From Nemopilema nomurai (taxonomy: Eukaryota; Cnidaria; Scyphozoa; Rhizostomeae; Rhizostomatidae), in the NCBI GenBank assembly GCA_003864495.1, contig ML133436.1:744001-808000 (forward strand): a DNA stretch of 64,000 nt. Reading direction: 5' to 3'. The translations under genes were made by a program, and so were the position numbers. Each line of letters opens with the position of its first letter. Positions within the stretch are counted from its first letter, which is position 1. This document shows positions 36,061 through 47,263 of this stretch, one piece after another. The notes below the pieces were generated by a model. It did not search any database. It had not been told where the DNA came from and worked only from the letters and a program-made list of their open reading frames with translations.

Positions 36061-37661
36061 ATGAAAATTATTCTTTTATTGGATGTATCATATTTTCTCC
36101 CTAACCTAAGGTGAGACGAGTGAAGAAGCCAGGCAATGATGGCAAAATTGTTGTGACTGTCTCCACTGTTACTGATGACAACAGGATCCATGTTGTACCC
36201 AAGCTGACTGTCTGTGCCCTGAGATTCACTGAGGGAGCAAGAGCCAGAATTGTCAAGGCCGGTGGAGAATGTCTGACCTTTGATCAACTGGCTTTGAGAG
36301 CGCCAACTGGCAAGAAGACTCTCTTGATGCAAGGTATGGCTTGTATTTTGTGTACAGCAGTATGAATAATTATGGTTGATTCAGTTATTGTGACTAACAA
36401 GGACCCAAGGGGGCTATCAATAACTGGTCAATTAGTGTATATAATTCCTTGATATAAGAAGTTTTCTCTCTCAGATATATACCTGAAAAGCAGCTTTCTC
36501 TCCCTATGCTAAACATTCACCACCTAAAGGTGATAAAATATACGAAGAATGTGATTTGTATATATTAAAGAACCAGTGAAAGCAGTGAAAACTCTTTGAA
36601 GCTACTTGGGCAGCCTCAACATAAAGTGCCAGCTCATAAGTTGAAGATCTTAAATATGCTTCAAGAATACAAAATGTGTATGTTTATCGTGGATTATATA
36701 TATATTAAATCATAGTTTTCTTGAAAACCTTCAAAACTTGGCTGAATATATCTATATTCTGGTGTTTTTATACAACTGGTTTGATCATTTTTGTTTTTAC
36801 ATTGCAACTTTATATAAAGGCACTTATTGGTGAAATGTTTTCATACAGATTGTATGTTTAGTATTTGTTGAGTTTAAAATGATGTTCCATAATTATATAT
36901 ATATAAGTTTGATTAATCCAAGAATGCATATAGTCCTTCAAATGGCAATCAAAAATGCTGAACATGTCAAATTTGGCTACATAACTGGTGATAATGTGTA
37001 TTTTTCCCTTAGGCCCAAGAAAGGCTAGAGAAGCTTGCAGGCATTTTGGCCTTGCCCCAGGTGTTCCACACAGCAAGACTAAGTATGTTGTTTATCTGTC
37101 TCTTGTACAAATGGATAAAAGTTCAAATTTAATCCAAATTGATGCAGATGGCTGAACGATGCAGCTTTCCATTAAAACAGTTTCACCCTCCATTCAGTGC
37201 CCTAGCTCACTCAATACACATTAAGTTCATATGCATGAATAATAATTTCAACAACATCATCATCATCAATGTCATGATCATATAAAGGAGGTTTCATATC
37301 CGAAATTTTATTTATCTTTATCGTGTGCAAATTTGAGCCAATAAAAAAGTCAAAATTATTACTACTTATACAAAATTTTGTAAGGAATGTCTATTATGTT
37401 GAATGTTGCTCTTTTATTTCACTGCAAACTTTTGCTGTTGTTGGTAACCTCTTGTTTAGAGACTTGATATTTTTAAGTATCTTGTCCTGCTAGACCATTG
37501 CTGTAAATTTGCATTGGATGTTGGCCACGTTATTGCTACAGAGCTATTGTTAACCAACTGAGCTCTTTACCTTTCTGTCTTGCAGGCCACATGTACGCTC
37601 CAGGGGACGTAAATTTGAAATGGCCAGAGGCCGAAGAAAGAGCAGAGGCTACAAGGTTTAA
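34897..37661 (+). CDS. RPL18: 60S ribosomal protein L18 (eL18), complete
   Basis: Structural protein of the large cytoplasmic ribosomal subunit. Exons: 34897-34899 (ATG only), 35025-35111, 35440-35547, 36111-36333, 37013-37082, 37586-37661, with TAA at 37659. Total 567 nt and 188 residues, the same length as human RPL18. Nearly every block aligns: [96 protein letters not shown]. The start codon alone occupies the end of exon 1, next to GTAGGT, an arrangement common in ribosomal protein genes. Introns carry a TA/TG microsatellite (36009-36061) and a possible dispersed repeat. I looked for C/D-box snoRNAs in the introns and saw none I could support. Confidence 0.97.
35905..35965 (+). repeat. 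Possible dispersed repeat in RPL18 intron 3
   Basis: The segment ending GCTCACTCTTCAG, with CAAGCCTGTTTCGTGC in its middle, resembles 13975-14025. It looks like a fragment of an interspersed repeat family, class unknown. Confidence 0.4.
36009..36061 (+). repeat. (AT)n(GT)n compound microsatellite
   Basis: About 13 AT units followed by about 13 GT units, 50 bp before the exon 4 acceptor of RPL18. Confidence 0.95.
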
Positions 37662-38735
37662 ATTCAAAAGGTTGATGATATCAAATGAAGAAACTCTACC
37701 TACAACTACTATTTGTTTTTCTTGTCCTTTCTGATGTAGCATAAAGGTCATTACCTCTATGTTATTGTGTTGCAAAAAATAATGGTCACCTGTACTCAGC
37801 TTTAAATATTGGCTAAAAATGCCTCAGGTTAGTTATAACAGTCTGTACTCTTCTGACTAAAGTTTTTTGTTGCAAAAAGTGTCAAAAAATGACAAGTATA
37901 TATCAAGATGATTGAAAATTTTTATAGCAATTACCACAAAAAAGTTCTGGATGTTTTATTTGAAGAATGAACAGGATGTATTTAGAAGGAAAGTTTTTGG
38001 CATAAGTTGTAGTTTGGCTTACATTTTGGTGATAATTTATCAATTTTCAAAGTATGTCTGCTGATATTTTGATTGTGTATGATTTGAACAATTGATTGAG
38101 CACTTGGTACAAAGAGGACCTTCAAAATTGGTCAGTGGCAACTGCATGATTTTAGGATTGAATCTCTTGATTGAAAATTTTGATGGTCTGAATTCCCGCC
38201 AGAGTAAATATTTCTCTGGGTTGATTTTCAAGAGTGGATGGACCCCAAAGGGTGGCCTTGGGGGTACAAGGAGGGACAGCCTACCCTAGTTGCCAATGAG
38301 CCTGCACGTTTGGCAAAACATGTTGAAGACAATTGCAAATAGCTAACGCAGGCATTTATGATGACTGCATTAAATTTGCAGTAGAAGCGTATTTGGCTAC
38401 TGCTTCATACATAACATAAAGAATGAAACCGAGAAAATGGTTAATTGGAAATAACTATGGCAAGTTCAGCCATATTGCCCTTGAAATTTTCTTGAACAAC
38501 CACCTTAGATTGATGCAATGATAAGGTGTTTAAGTGCCTCCAGGATGGAGAAAAATCCGTATTGAGAAGTGATTTATTTAAAAGTAACGCTAATTCACTT
38601 AAATAAATTAAGTGGAGGGCAATTTAAAGGTGCGAAGAAATTTATACTTGAAGTGAGATTGCTGTCTACGACTTGTGAAAGAGAGGCTGGTTGCTTGGCA
38701 TTAGGCGACAAGCTGTTTTGATCTTTAACTTCAAA
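37662..38735. other. RPL18 3' flank and CCDC166-like promoter region
   Basis: About 1.1 kb without a recognised gene. It must hold the RPL18 terminator and the promoter of the next gene. No RNA gene or repeat identified. Confidence 0.5.
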
Positions 38736-41700
38736 ATGGCGCCCAAGAAGAAGGCAGCAGGGAAAGGCGAGAAAAAGGACGATACTGGGGGTAGCGAAGA
38801 AGAGAAACAGTCAAAAGGCCCTACGGAAAGAGAGCTACAGATGAAAGAAGAGTGAGTTGATTTTATAGCGTGCTAGAGTCCTATGAGTGAAACTTCGAAC
38901 TAAAAATATGGCGGAAGACATCAAAATCACCAGAAATAGAATTGCATGCTTCTGTTCTATTCATGAGAAGGTGTTACTCTAAAACATCATCAGCTAGTTC
39001 AATTTGTTGCAGAGTCTTCGTTGAATGAACACGGTATCCTATGTTATAACAATTATAGGCCTTTAAGAGGCCGACAGAAATATTAACTCATTTGTGTCAG
39101 TTAGCTAAACGCATTCATTTCAGGACACTGTTGCTATGCTAACGTCATTTTTAATTATACTACCCTATGCCTCCTAGTGAAAACTCTAACTTCTACTTGA
39201 GATTTTAGATATATTGGAATAAAGACCCCACTCTATAACACAAGCCTTTCTCTACAACAGGGACGATAGGTGACCCTAAATCTAGACCAACCTGCCCCTC
39301 TTGCAATTTGCCCTTGGCCTTGTCAAGGTTGCATGTTTAAAACCACTTTGATGCTTTTTGTCATTTTCCAAAGTCTTTGAAAAAGAGACCTCAGATTCTT
39401 GAAAGCATTTTTCCTTCTCTTTACACTTTAAAGTCTTTTCATATTAGGGCTGATAATGTTTTAATAATTGCTATATTTCCTTTTTATTTAAAAGTGCTAG
39501 CTAGCTTTGACTAGCTGAGCTGCAATTTAATTTAATTTTTTCTATTTCAGATTAGAAAAAGTAATGGCAGAATTAGATAAGCTCAAAAAGCAAGTGGAAG
39601 ACCTGTATCCTTTCTATTTTGTGTAATTTTTCTCAAAATTGTAAGAAATATCCTTCTGCAGGCAATTATTTTTAATTTACTTAAAAACAATAGATGTGGC
39701 CAGTTGAATCATTAATCATTAATTTTTGATAGTTAGAAATGAAGTACTTGTGGTTGCGTTTTCCAGAATTGGAATAAGAACTAATGGGAATATTTTCTTG
39801 CATATTTTTTGGCAGCAAAGAACAATAAGAAGGCCTTTTTCAATGTGTTGTTTGATACTACATTTCATTATTCCACTGTGCCAGTGACACTGACAGGAGT
39901 TTTCATTGAAAGAAAAATTAATTTCGAATTTCAGCTCAGTCTTTGTTACACATAGAAATCAAAATGAAATATTTATTTGGTCAGTACTGATCAAGCAAAA
40001 TCTCTAAAGGATTCTCAACTTCTGGACATATCATCACAAAGACATGCTACAAATTTTTTTGCATCAAACATTGAACAATTTCAAAGACCACATGATGACT
40101 CCTTGCAAGCACTTCTGTTCTGACATGATAATTTCCTCATAATCATCTTGCCTTTGGAATTTGGGTGATTATGTTACACTAGATGTCATATACCACTAGA
40201 TGCCACCACAAAAATCCTTGTGACCATAGTTATACATTTTGACTACTGATTTCATGTGGTTTAGCCGTCATCATGAAAGTTTGATATATCTGATTCCATG
40301 CACGTTTGATGAATGCTTTATGATTAATTTGACAAGTTTTCAATAGCTTGTTCTAGCACTAAATAAACTTACCAAATCTGACTTATGTCAGGATTTCAAG
40401 AGCTGTCAAAAGGCTGAATGTGTTAAAAGAATAATTGGCAGAAATATAAATCGAAAATGAAATTTAAAAAAAAAAAGAATTTAAAGCCTTTGAAAATATA
40501 TCAGTGAGTGTATTCAATCTATTCCACATCAATTTGAGGCAGTCTGCTTTCGAAAACTTGGAATGAATTAAGGTCTTAGTCTTACCTTTTTATAAGAGTG
40601 ACAACTTATTTCTACCAGGGCTTTAAAATGTCCGGCAGTGCCACTGCCAGGAAATTTTTGCCAGCAAATCCTCACAGGAAATGTTTTACTATTATGCAGG
40701 AAATTTTTAGTGTGAAATCTCCAATGTTGTTAATTGACTTTATATGGCTCACTTTCTACCAAACAAACGGTGATTTCCTGTGATATTCAATTTTTGTTCT
40801 GGACAATTGATTGATTGGCTTTCAGATTACAACTATCTGGTGTTACCAGCACTTCATTTTATGTTTGTCTTTCATTTGCATTGTATTAGCAGGCCTTTAT
40901 TTACGGCAATGTGCAAACAAAAAGTCAGACCAAATATCACGAGACCATAGGCAGATTTAGATCAAACCATCTTTCTTTTACTATGTTTTTGAAGGATTAA
41001 AATAACCAGCTGGGAAAAAACTTGCCAATTAATTGAATTGCCAAAATTCTTTGGTTAAAAATGAAAACGTTTCAAATTTGCTTTGCTTGCTTTTTTCTTT
41101 TCAACATGAAGTAAAACTTCACACAAGACATTTCTTCTCAGTGACTGAATCACTGACCTCCAAATTTGAAATTCATTTTGATAAATTTATAACGTCAAAG
41201 AGGAAACTGCATTTAATGAAATGATGAAAAGTGTAAATAGGCCATTGCCAAGTAGATGTGACAAAGTTGTGATGGTAGCTATGAAAAAGAATTTTAAGGG
41301 ACAGAATGGCATTCGCTTTGTGAAAAAAGCCAGTGAAAGAAAGTTGTTTGATGCACCAGGTGTGTCAAAAGTTATAAATAAACTGCTTTGAGAGAACTCA
41401 AGGCTACCTTTCATGCAATTATAAAGAACAAAACCAAAGCTTTAAAACTACAATTTGATAATATTAGGCAGCTTAACTGTTAAAAAACAAGTTTAGTTGT
41501 TATGGAGAAAAGGGTGGATCCGTTTATATTTAAGTTTGTCTAATACAGTATTAACAAATGATTCAAGCTTATGTTCGAATAAAGGTTTTGACACAAGCCA
41601 CAAAATAATTCCTTTAAACGACCATTCCTAGCTATGATTAAAAATCAATGACTTGACTAACAATAAATTCCTTGGTAGTATGACAGTTAATATTTAGGAC

Positions 41701-44700
41701 AATATTTAAAATATTAAGCAACTTAAGATATTACTTGCTATTGCAGAAATTTTTCAAGGTTTCGCAGGAAATTCTTAATTTTTAATTTTGCTGCCAGGAA
41801 GAAAAAACTTTTTTCAAGCCCTGATTTTTACAGTGATTTGTTTCAATTCCAAATTCAAAGAAGCCACCACTCAGCCTCTAGTCAACTTTTCTTCAATTTT
41901 CTTACCATATTCATGGACAAATTATGATGAGAACCCCCAGATTTTCCCTTTACATTTTGGCAGTCGCTTAGAGAACGAATGGTTGCAACAAGAAGCTCAG
42001 GAAGTTAGGATTGAGAGTGTAAGTTTATTTTTATATCCATGGCTATCGATTTCTTTTATCTTTAACAATTTTTGATGCATTTTGTTCACTTATTTATACT
42101 ATGAAACTCTTGTGTCTACAAGGATCACAATTTAGTTGGTATCGAAAAATTTCCTTTACAAAGATGTTCGCCATTTGAATAGTCGTTTGCCAAATCTAAT
42201 TTAACGATTATTTCTCAATTTCTTCTTCCGTTGGCTGCGATGAATTTCAAGTAAATTCTTTACAAACTCTCTCCCTTTTAATGTATGAAATCTGCAAAAT
42301 GAGCCTGTATTCTAATATGCAGATTTGAGTAAATAAAGTAATTTTTCAGTTATAATTTGCAACCAAAATTGAGTCGTTAATACAAATCGCTAATGTCTGT
42401 AATATTAAATACCAAATGAGATGCAATTTTTAACTGCTAAATTTTAACATCTGGCAAGTAAGCTTTTTCAAGTCAGTTCGGCGATAAACTTCTTTAATTT
42501 TATCAAAAATATACTTGAGAAATGTTCAAAAAATATTCAACAATTGGCCTAAACCCACATTGCAAACAGCTTCGTCATTTGTGAAAATCGTCATTGGATG
42601 CATTTTAGTATAGATGAAATATATTAGGAGGCAGCAAGTTATCACTCGTGAATCCTCAACTGCAAGTTTTCAAAAAATATTAAAGTGAATTTGGTCTTAC
42701 TTTTCATTTAATAGTCTTTTTGAGTCATTTGTAAAAAAAAATAAAATATAAATAAAATCAATTTATTTTTGAATCGACATAAATAAAAGGAGCATACCTG
42801 ATTATTGTTTAGCTTTACGTCTCACCTACCCTTGCTATAAAACATCGTTTTATGGGAACATAAGCCTTGAGCGACTACCAGGGTGATGATATATTCCAAA
42901 CTCATGTGCTAGCCTAAAAAGCACCTTTCAAAGCTATTGTAGCAGAACTGGATTTTCTCTAAAATTGTGCCCCTTCGTTAGTTTCTGAGTTGACATGAGG
43001 TAGGATTGTCCGTTTTTTGACATAATCATTCATCATATCAAATTATTATTTGATTTCTTTCTGCTCCATCTTCAGCACGAATACATGTCATACATGTCAA
43101 AAAAGACACAGAAGCGACAGTCAGCTATCGTGTCACTAAGTGACAGGAATGCAGATGAAATCAAACAGACAAATAACCACAAGGCACAAATGCTAAAGAA
43201 TTACGATGAAACGAAGGCAGGTGAGTGGGAAAGAGTTGACAGTGTTAGTCCTATAGAGCTATAGAGAAAGATGAAATTGTAGTCAGAATTTTATAGAATT
43301 TGATAAATGCAGGCAATGAATAGAATTTTAATACCTCTCTTGTTACATCGAACAGTTTTGCTGCTGCGATTTCCATCAAAATTTTTCGCAGTGTTTGATA
43401 CGCGAGCAAATATTTCTTAGCTATTTGTATTTTCCTTCGTTTAGTTTGCAATTGGACAAACACGACAGTTGTTTGAGGTTAAAACTTAAAGCTAACCGCA
43501 ACAGTACGCAAACTTGTTAGATAAACGGTACCTCCAATTAGGCTTGTATTTTGTACATACTGGACTTTCCAGTTGTATCAGAAATTTGACTAAAGAGCTT
43601 ATATATTTGCTCGAAATTGTTGCACAAAATATCATAGTGTCAAACTGTACAAGTTAGTCTATAAGAAGGCTAAAACTTGGCAACTTTGTATTGGCTTGAA
43701 ACATGGAGATAAAATGGTGCAAGATAATAGTGATACGAGCAAAAGGATATCTATTTGTACTCAGGTCCATAATACTTTACAAACAGGACACCTAGTTGAA
43801 TGCAAAGGGGCAATGCTCGGTGTAACAGGGAACATAGGGGCTGCACTCCTTTGAAGAAATAACAGCAGATAATAACACCTAGAACGAATATAACAATCCA
43901 AATTCAATGTTGGTAAATTAGCAGATGAAGACACAAAAATCAATTTGCGATTGAATTGGAGAAGATTCATTAAGAGCTATAAACAGCTGATATATACCTT
44001 GATCTTTCCTCCCTATTCATAAGAATACCTACAAAACAATGACTGTAGTCCTATCCTTTAACACTAAGTGGGAACAATGCTTGAATGTCATTTAATTTCT
44101 TTTAGCTCATCCTGTATTAGATAGATAATTGAATTTGGGGACAAAAATGATTTACAGGGAGTTTTTTGCAAGGCAGCACCCGCCTCTAACATGTAACCTA
44201 ATGAATTTTCCAAAATCTGAGGTATTTAAGTTTATTACAATATGCAAGCAAAATGTATATCATCTATATTCCATCAAACTCTGTTTTAAAATTTATCTGT
44301 ATAAAGCTTGGAAGCTATAGAAAACTGCCTCAACAAAGTTTGCATTTGAAGTCTACGCTTTTCAAAATCTTTGCTCTGCACTTGGGTTTCCACATCAAGT
44401 GTTTCTTGAATTGGGTTTCCTTATTATCATGCCTCAAAATCTCTTTCTAGCTCTACAAGAAGAAATCCTCGCAAAAGAGGCTGAGCTTGATTCTGCAAAA
44501 CGAGGCTTGGAAAGCCTCAAGGAATACCAGGTATATACACGTGTTTCTCATGTAACGAATGTTGAAGTATTATGAAGTTGCGTTCCTCTCTTTTGACATT
44601 GTCCCTAGACATGTACCACCAGACATATCCAACGCTCGGAAACTATGTCACATGACCTTGACAATTCGCTGACGGGCTCTTATCACCATGACCACAGAAA

Positions 44701-47263
44701 TTTGAGACTTATTTTTGACTGTATATTTAGATATGCCGTTATTATTTCTCTGCTGCAATAAATTCCTCGTTATTTGATGGCCAAAGCTTGTAATTTGTAA
44801 AACGCGATAGGCTATTGAAAATGATCTTTCGAAAATCCTTTGTGGAGAACTCGGCTTGGTAAGCTTATAGAGTTGGTGGAAAGGTTAAGCTTAGTGGTGT
44901 TACAGCCATGAGTTTGTTATAGTTAGAGACGAAACGTGGAAAGCGGTTTGAATGTGGTTAGTAGGTTTCTGCCCGAAGGAAAGGGAGGTCAGGCGATAGG
45001 GGCCTTTGGAAAATAAAATCTATCTGGTATGAGCGAGAAATTGGGTAAAGAAACTTTCAAGGCTTGGTGGGGTTTATGAATCTGATTAAAGAAATATAGA
45101 GCCTTTTATCGGAAACTAAATAGATTCATCTAGGTATTCCTGATTTTTGCAGAAAACATGATGCATTTCTGTAATGGGCATGTGGTTAATGGGCCTATTT
45201 TGAAGGGGGTACAGATCGGATGTTTTTAGAGAATGGTAAGAGAGACTGGAGTAGGAAAACTATTTTTGTCATACGTCAGTAGGTGCTGTCATGTGTGTAG
45301 GAAATGGTTGAGGAAGTTGATGAGGGAATTAGAACAAATCACCCATTAGCGATCTTCCAGACATATGGGTCACCATTTTGTGGCTACTCAATATGTATCA
45401 ATAGAAAATGATTATGAAGAGAGAAGCAGCGTGCGCAAGTAAAATAACCAGCTGAAAGACGCTGTCTCTTGTGATAGCAGAAAGCAGAGAATATGAACTT
45501 TGAATAACTTTAGATTATAACCAAGCAGTTTTAAATGCATGTATGAACTATTAAGTATCCAACGCACAGTAATACTGGATGTTCATTGAGTATTGTTTAA
45601 TTAGGTTCTACAAAAAGAGCAAGAGTCAGAAATAACAAGGCTTGAAAAGGAAGTGCACGACATGAGGGCAAGACATTCCGATGCTGTTCAGAAGCTGAAA
45701 GCAAAATTCATCGCAGAAAAATGCACTTTTCAAAAGAGTTCGGACGAGAAGATCAACAAACTTACAAAAGAAGCAAATTTGGTATGCTGTTTTAAATGCC
45801 ATTTTCATCAAATGATGTTTAGTCTTGGTACCTAGAATATCCTTTTGGTATGAAAAACGAACTTTTGCTCAAAGTCCTGTAAATGTTTTTATCTTCTAGT
45901 TGCATAACCTGTTGTTCATGTATACTTGAATACTAACACAGAAAATTTGCTCTTGTTTCTCTATGTTATTTCCAGTAGGCTCTCGTAGCACTAGTGCCCT
46001 ATGCAAGCTATAGTTGCTTCCCATCAGCAAAGTAAAACCTATAGAAGATCCTTTGTACATTTTTAGGAACTGTTCTAGTTAAGCTATAGACCAATCCCAT
46101 TTTGAAGAACAAATTCGTATTAATGCTGCAAAAGTACATGCTGGCAAGATTTACATTTGTACCCCTAGATGTACTGCAAAAAAATTTCCATTTATTTCAA
46201 GGCTGCGTGTTACATTCAGTAATCCTTTAGCCATTGTTTGCGCTGCCCCTAAATCTCCAAAGTTGGATTCTCTCTGGTGCATCGCATTTAGAATGATTTA
46301 TCACAAATTATATGGAGTCCAAATAGTTTTAAGGCAGTGGTGCTGGTGCTTTGATGCAATAAGATCATTAGGTCTTGCTCTAGATACTCTTACTGCAACC
46401 TTGATCAAATAAGCTGCAAGTGGCATTCGGCCGAAACTCTCAATTTGAATAAATGCTTCTTGGTACAGAACTTCACATTAATCAGAATAGTGGAATCTGA
46501 TACTCCTCAGAGTATGGAAATGTAGAATTGACCAAAAGCTGACAAAATAAATAGCCAGTTGCGGATTGTAAACCTAGAGGGTGCTGGGAGGAGCGTATGA
46601 TTGGCTGTAAATGACCAATCAACATTGTCATGACAATTGACCTCGACAAATGGTCTATTTTCGACGTTTGCATACTCTGAGGAGTGTCGAACGGAAAAGT
46701 ACTTCATATTAGCAGAAACTAGTTCCGCTACTTTTAGTAATGGGAAACTCTTAGTAATCTCTTGGAAGAGTCTTTGGATGCTTACTCTGAGGAGTGTCGT
46801 ACGGAAAAGTACTTCATGTTAGCAGAAACTAGTTCCGCTACTTCTAGTCATGGAAAACGCTTGTCCCCGTAAGAAGATGCTTTTTATTAGATCAATAGAT
46901 CTTGCTCCAGATGCTCTTATTAGAACCTTGTACAGATAACTATTTGAGTCATTCGGTCAATCTAAACTCTAAACGCTAGTCTTTGGATGCTTTTGTTTTT
47001 AGGAAGCAAGACAGTGCCTGCAGGACCACACTTGGCGGATCAAAGAGGAGAACAGGGCGCTGAGGAAGGAGCTACTTGGCCTAATCCAGGACACGCGGGT
47101 TTTATATCAACACAAAAAGCAGCTTGAGGAACAACATAAGATTCTGTCAAGAGAGAAGCAGTACGCGGACAAGTTGCATGACTTTAGGTATGAGAGACAA
47201 GAAGCCTTGTATGACGGTTTTGGCCTAAAGCGTGACAAACAAGCAGGGGCTAATGCCATCTGA
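38736..47263 (+). CDS. CCDC166: CCDC166-like coiled-coil protein (DUF4515 type)
   Basis: Almost wholly alpha-helical protein. Exons: 38736-38851, 39551-39604, 41964-42018, 43076-43220, 44451-44530, 45605-45781, 47003-47263; phases agree, 295 residues if exon 7 runs to the TGA at 47261. It begins MAPKKK with a Lys/Glu-rich head, then heptad-like helices. It parallels human CCDC166 block by block: ENEWLQQEAQEV, YMSYMSKKTQKRQSAIVSL, LKEYQVLQKEQESEITRLEK, MRARHSDAVQKLKAKFIAEK, TWRIKEENRALRKELL, KKQLEEQHKILSREKQYA. Human CCDC166 is longer because of a C-terminal Ser/Pro-rich tail. Function is unknown; related coiled-coil proteins are ciliary or testis-expressed. Alternative 3' end: a donor (AG/GTATGA) at 47187/47188 could lead to a further exon I did not find. 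Intron 2 looks U12-type. Confidence 0.8.
39605..41963 (+). other. Predicted U12-type (minor spliceosome) intron 2 of the CCDC166-like gene
   Basis: The 5' end reads GTATCCTTTC, matching the strict minor-class GTATCCTTT consensus. The 3' end reads TTTTCCCTTTACATTTTGGCAG, whose CCCTTTAC resembles the U12 branch site TTCCTTAAC and lies about a dozen bases from the AG, the distance typical of this class. Every other intron I defined in the window has a U2-type donor. The 2.36 kb interior holds no gene. Confidence 0.75.
46356..46972. repeat. Duplicated intronic segments in CCDC166-like intron 6
   Basis: Two nested duplications. About 46356-46430 (TAGGTCTTGCTCTAGAT and following) recurs with divergence at about 46885-46960. 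About 46673-46750 recurs 110 bp later at 46783-46860 (core CGGAAAAGTACTTCAT, then AGCAGAAACTAGTTCCGCTA). The region appears built by local duplication around a small element. Confidence 0.8.
46501..46686. mobile_element. MITE-like element with TACTCCTCAGAGTATG termini
   Basis: 46501-46516 is inverted at 46671-46686 with 15 of 16 matches (CATACTCTGAGGAGT). The same terminus recurs at 46783 and at 48459-48485 (CCATACTCTGAGGAGT then CTCGCACGAAAA), so it belongs to a repeat family. No coding capacity. Confidence 0.6.

Noticed and set aside
35112..37585. snoRNA genes in RPL18 introns
   Set aside because: I looked for paired C/D or H/ACA motifs and found none convincing; a dedicated search would be needed.
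38690..38712. GGTTGCTTGGCATTA as a ciliary X-box upstream of the CCDC166-like gene
   Set aside because: The left half-site fits, but the right half lacks the required AAC ending.
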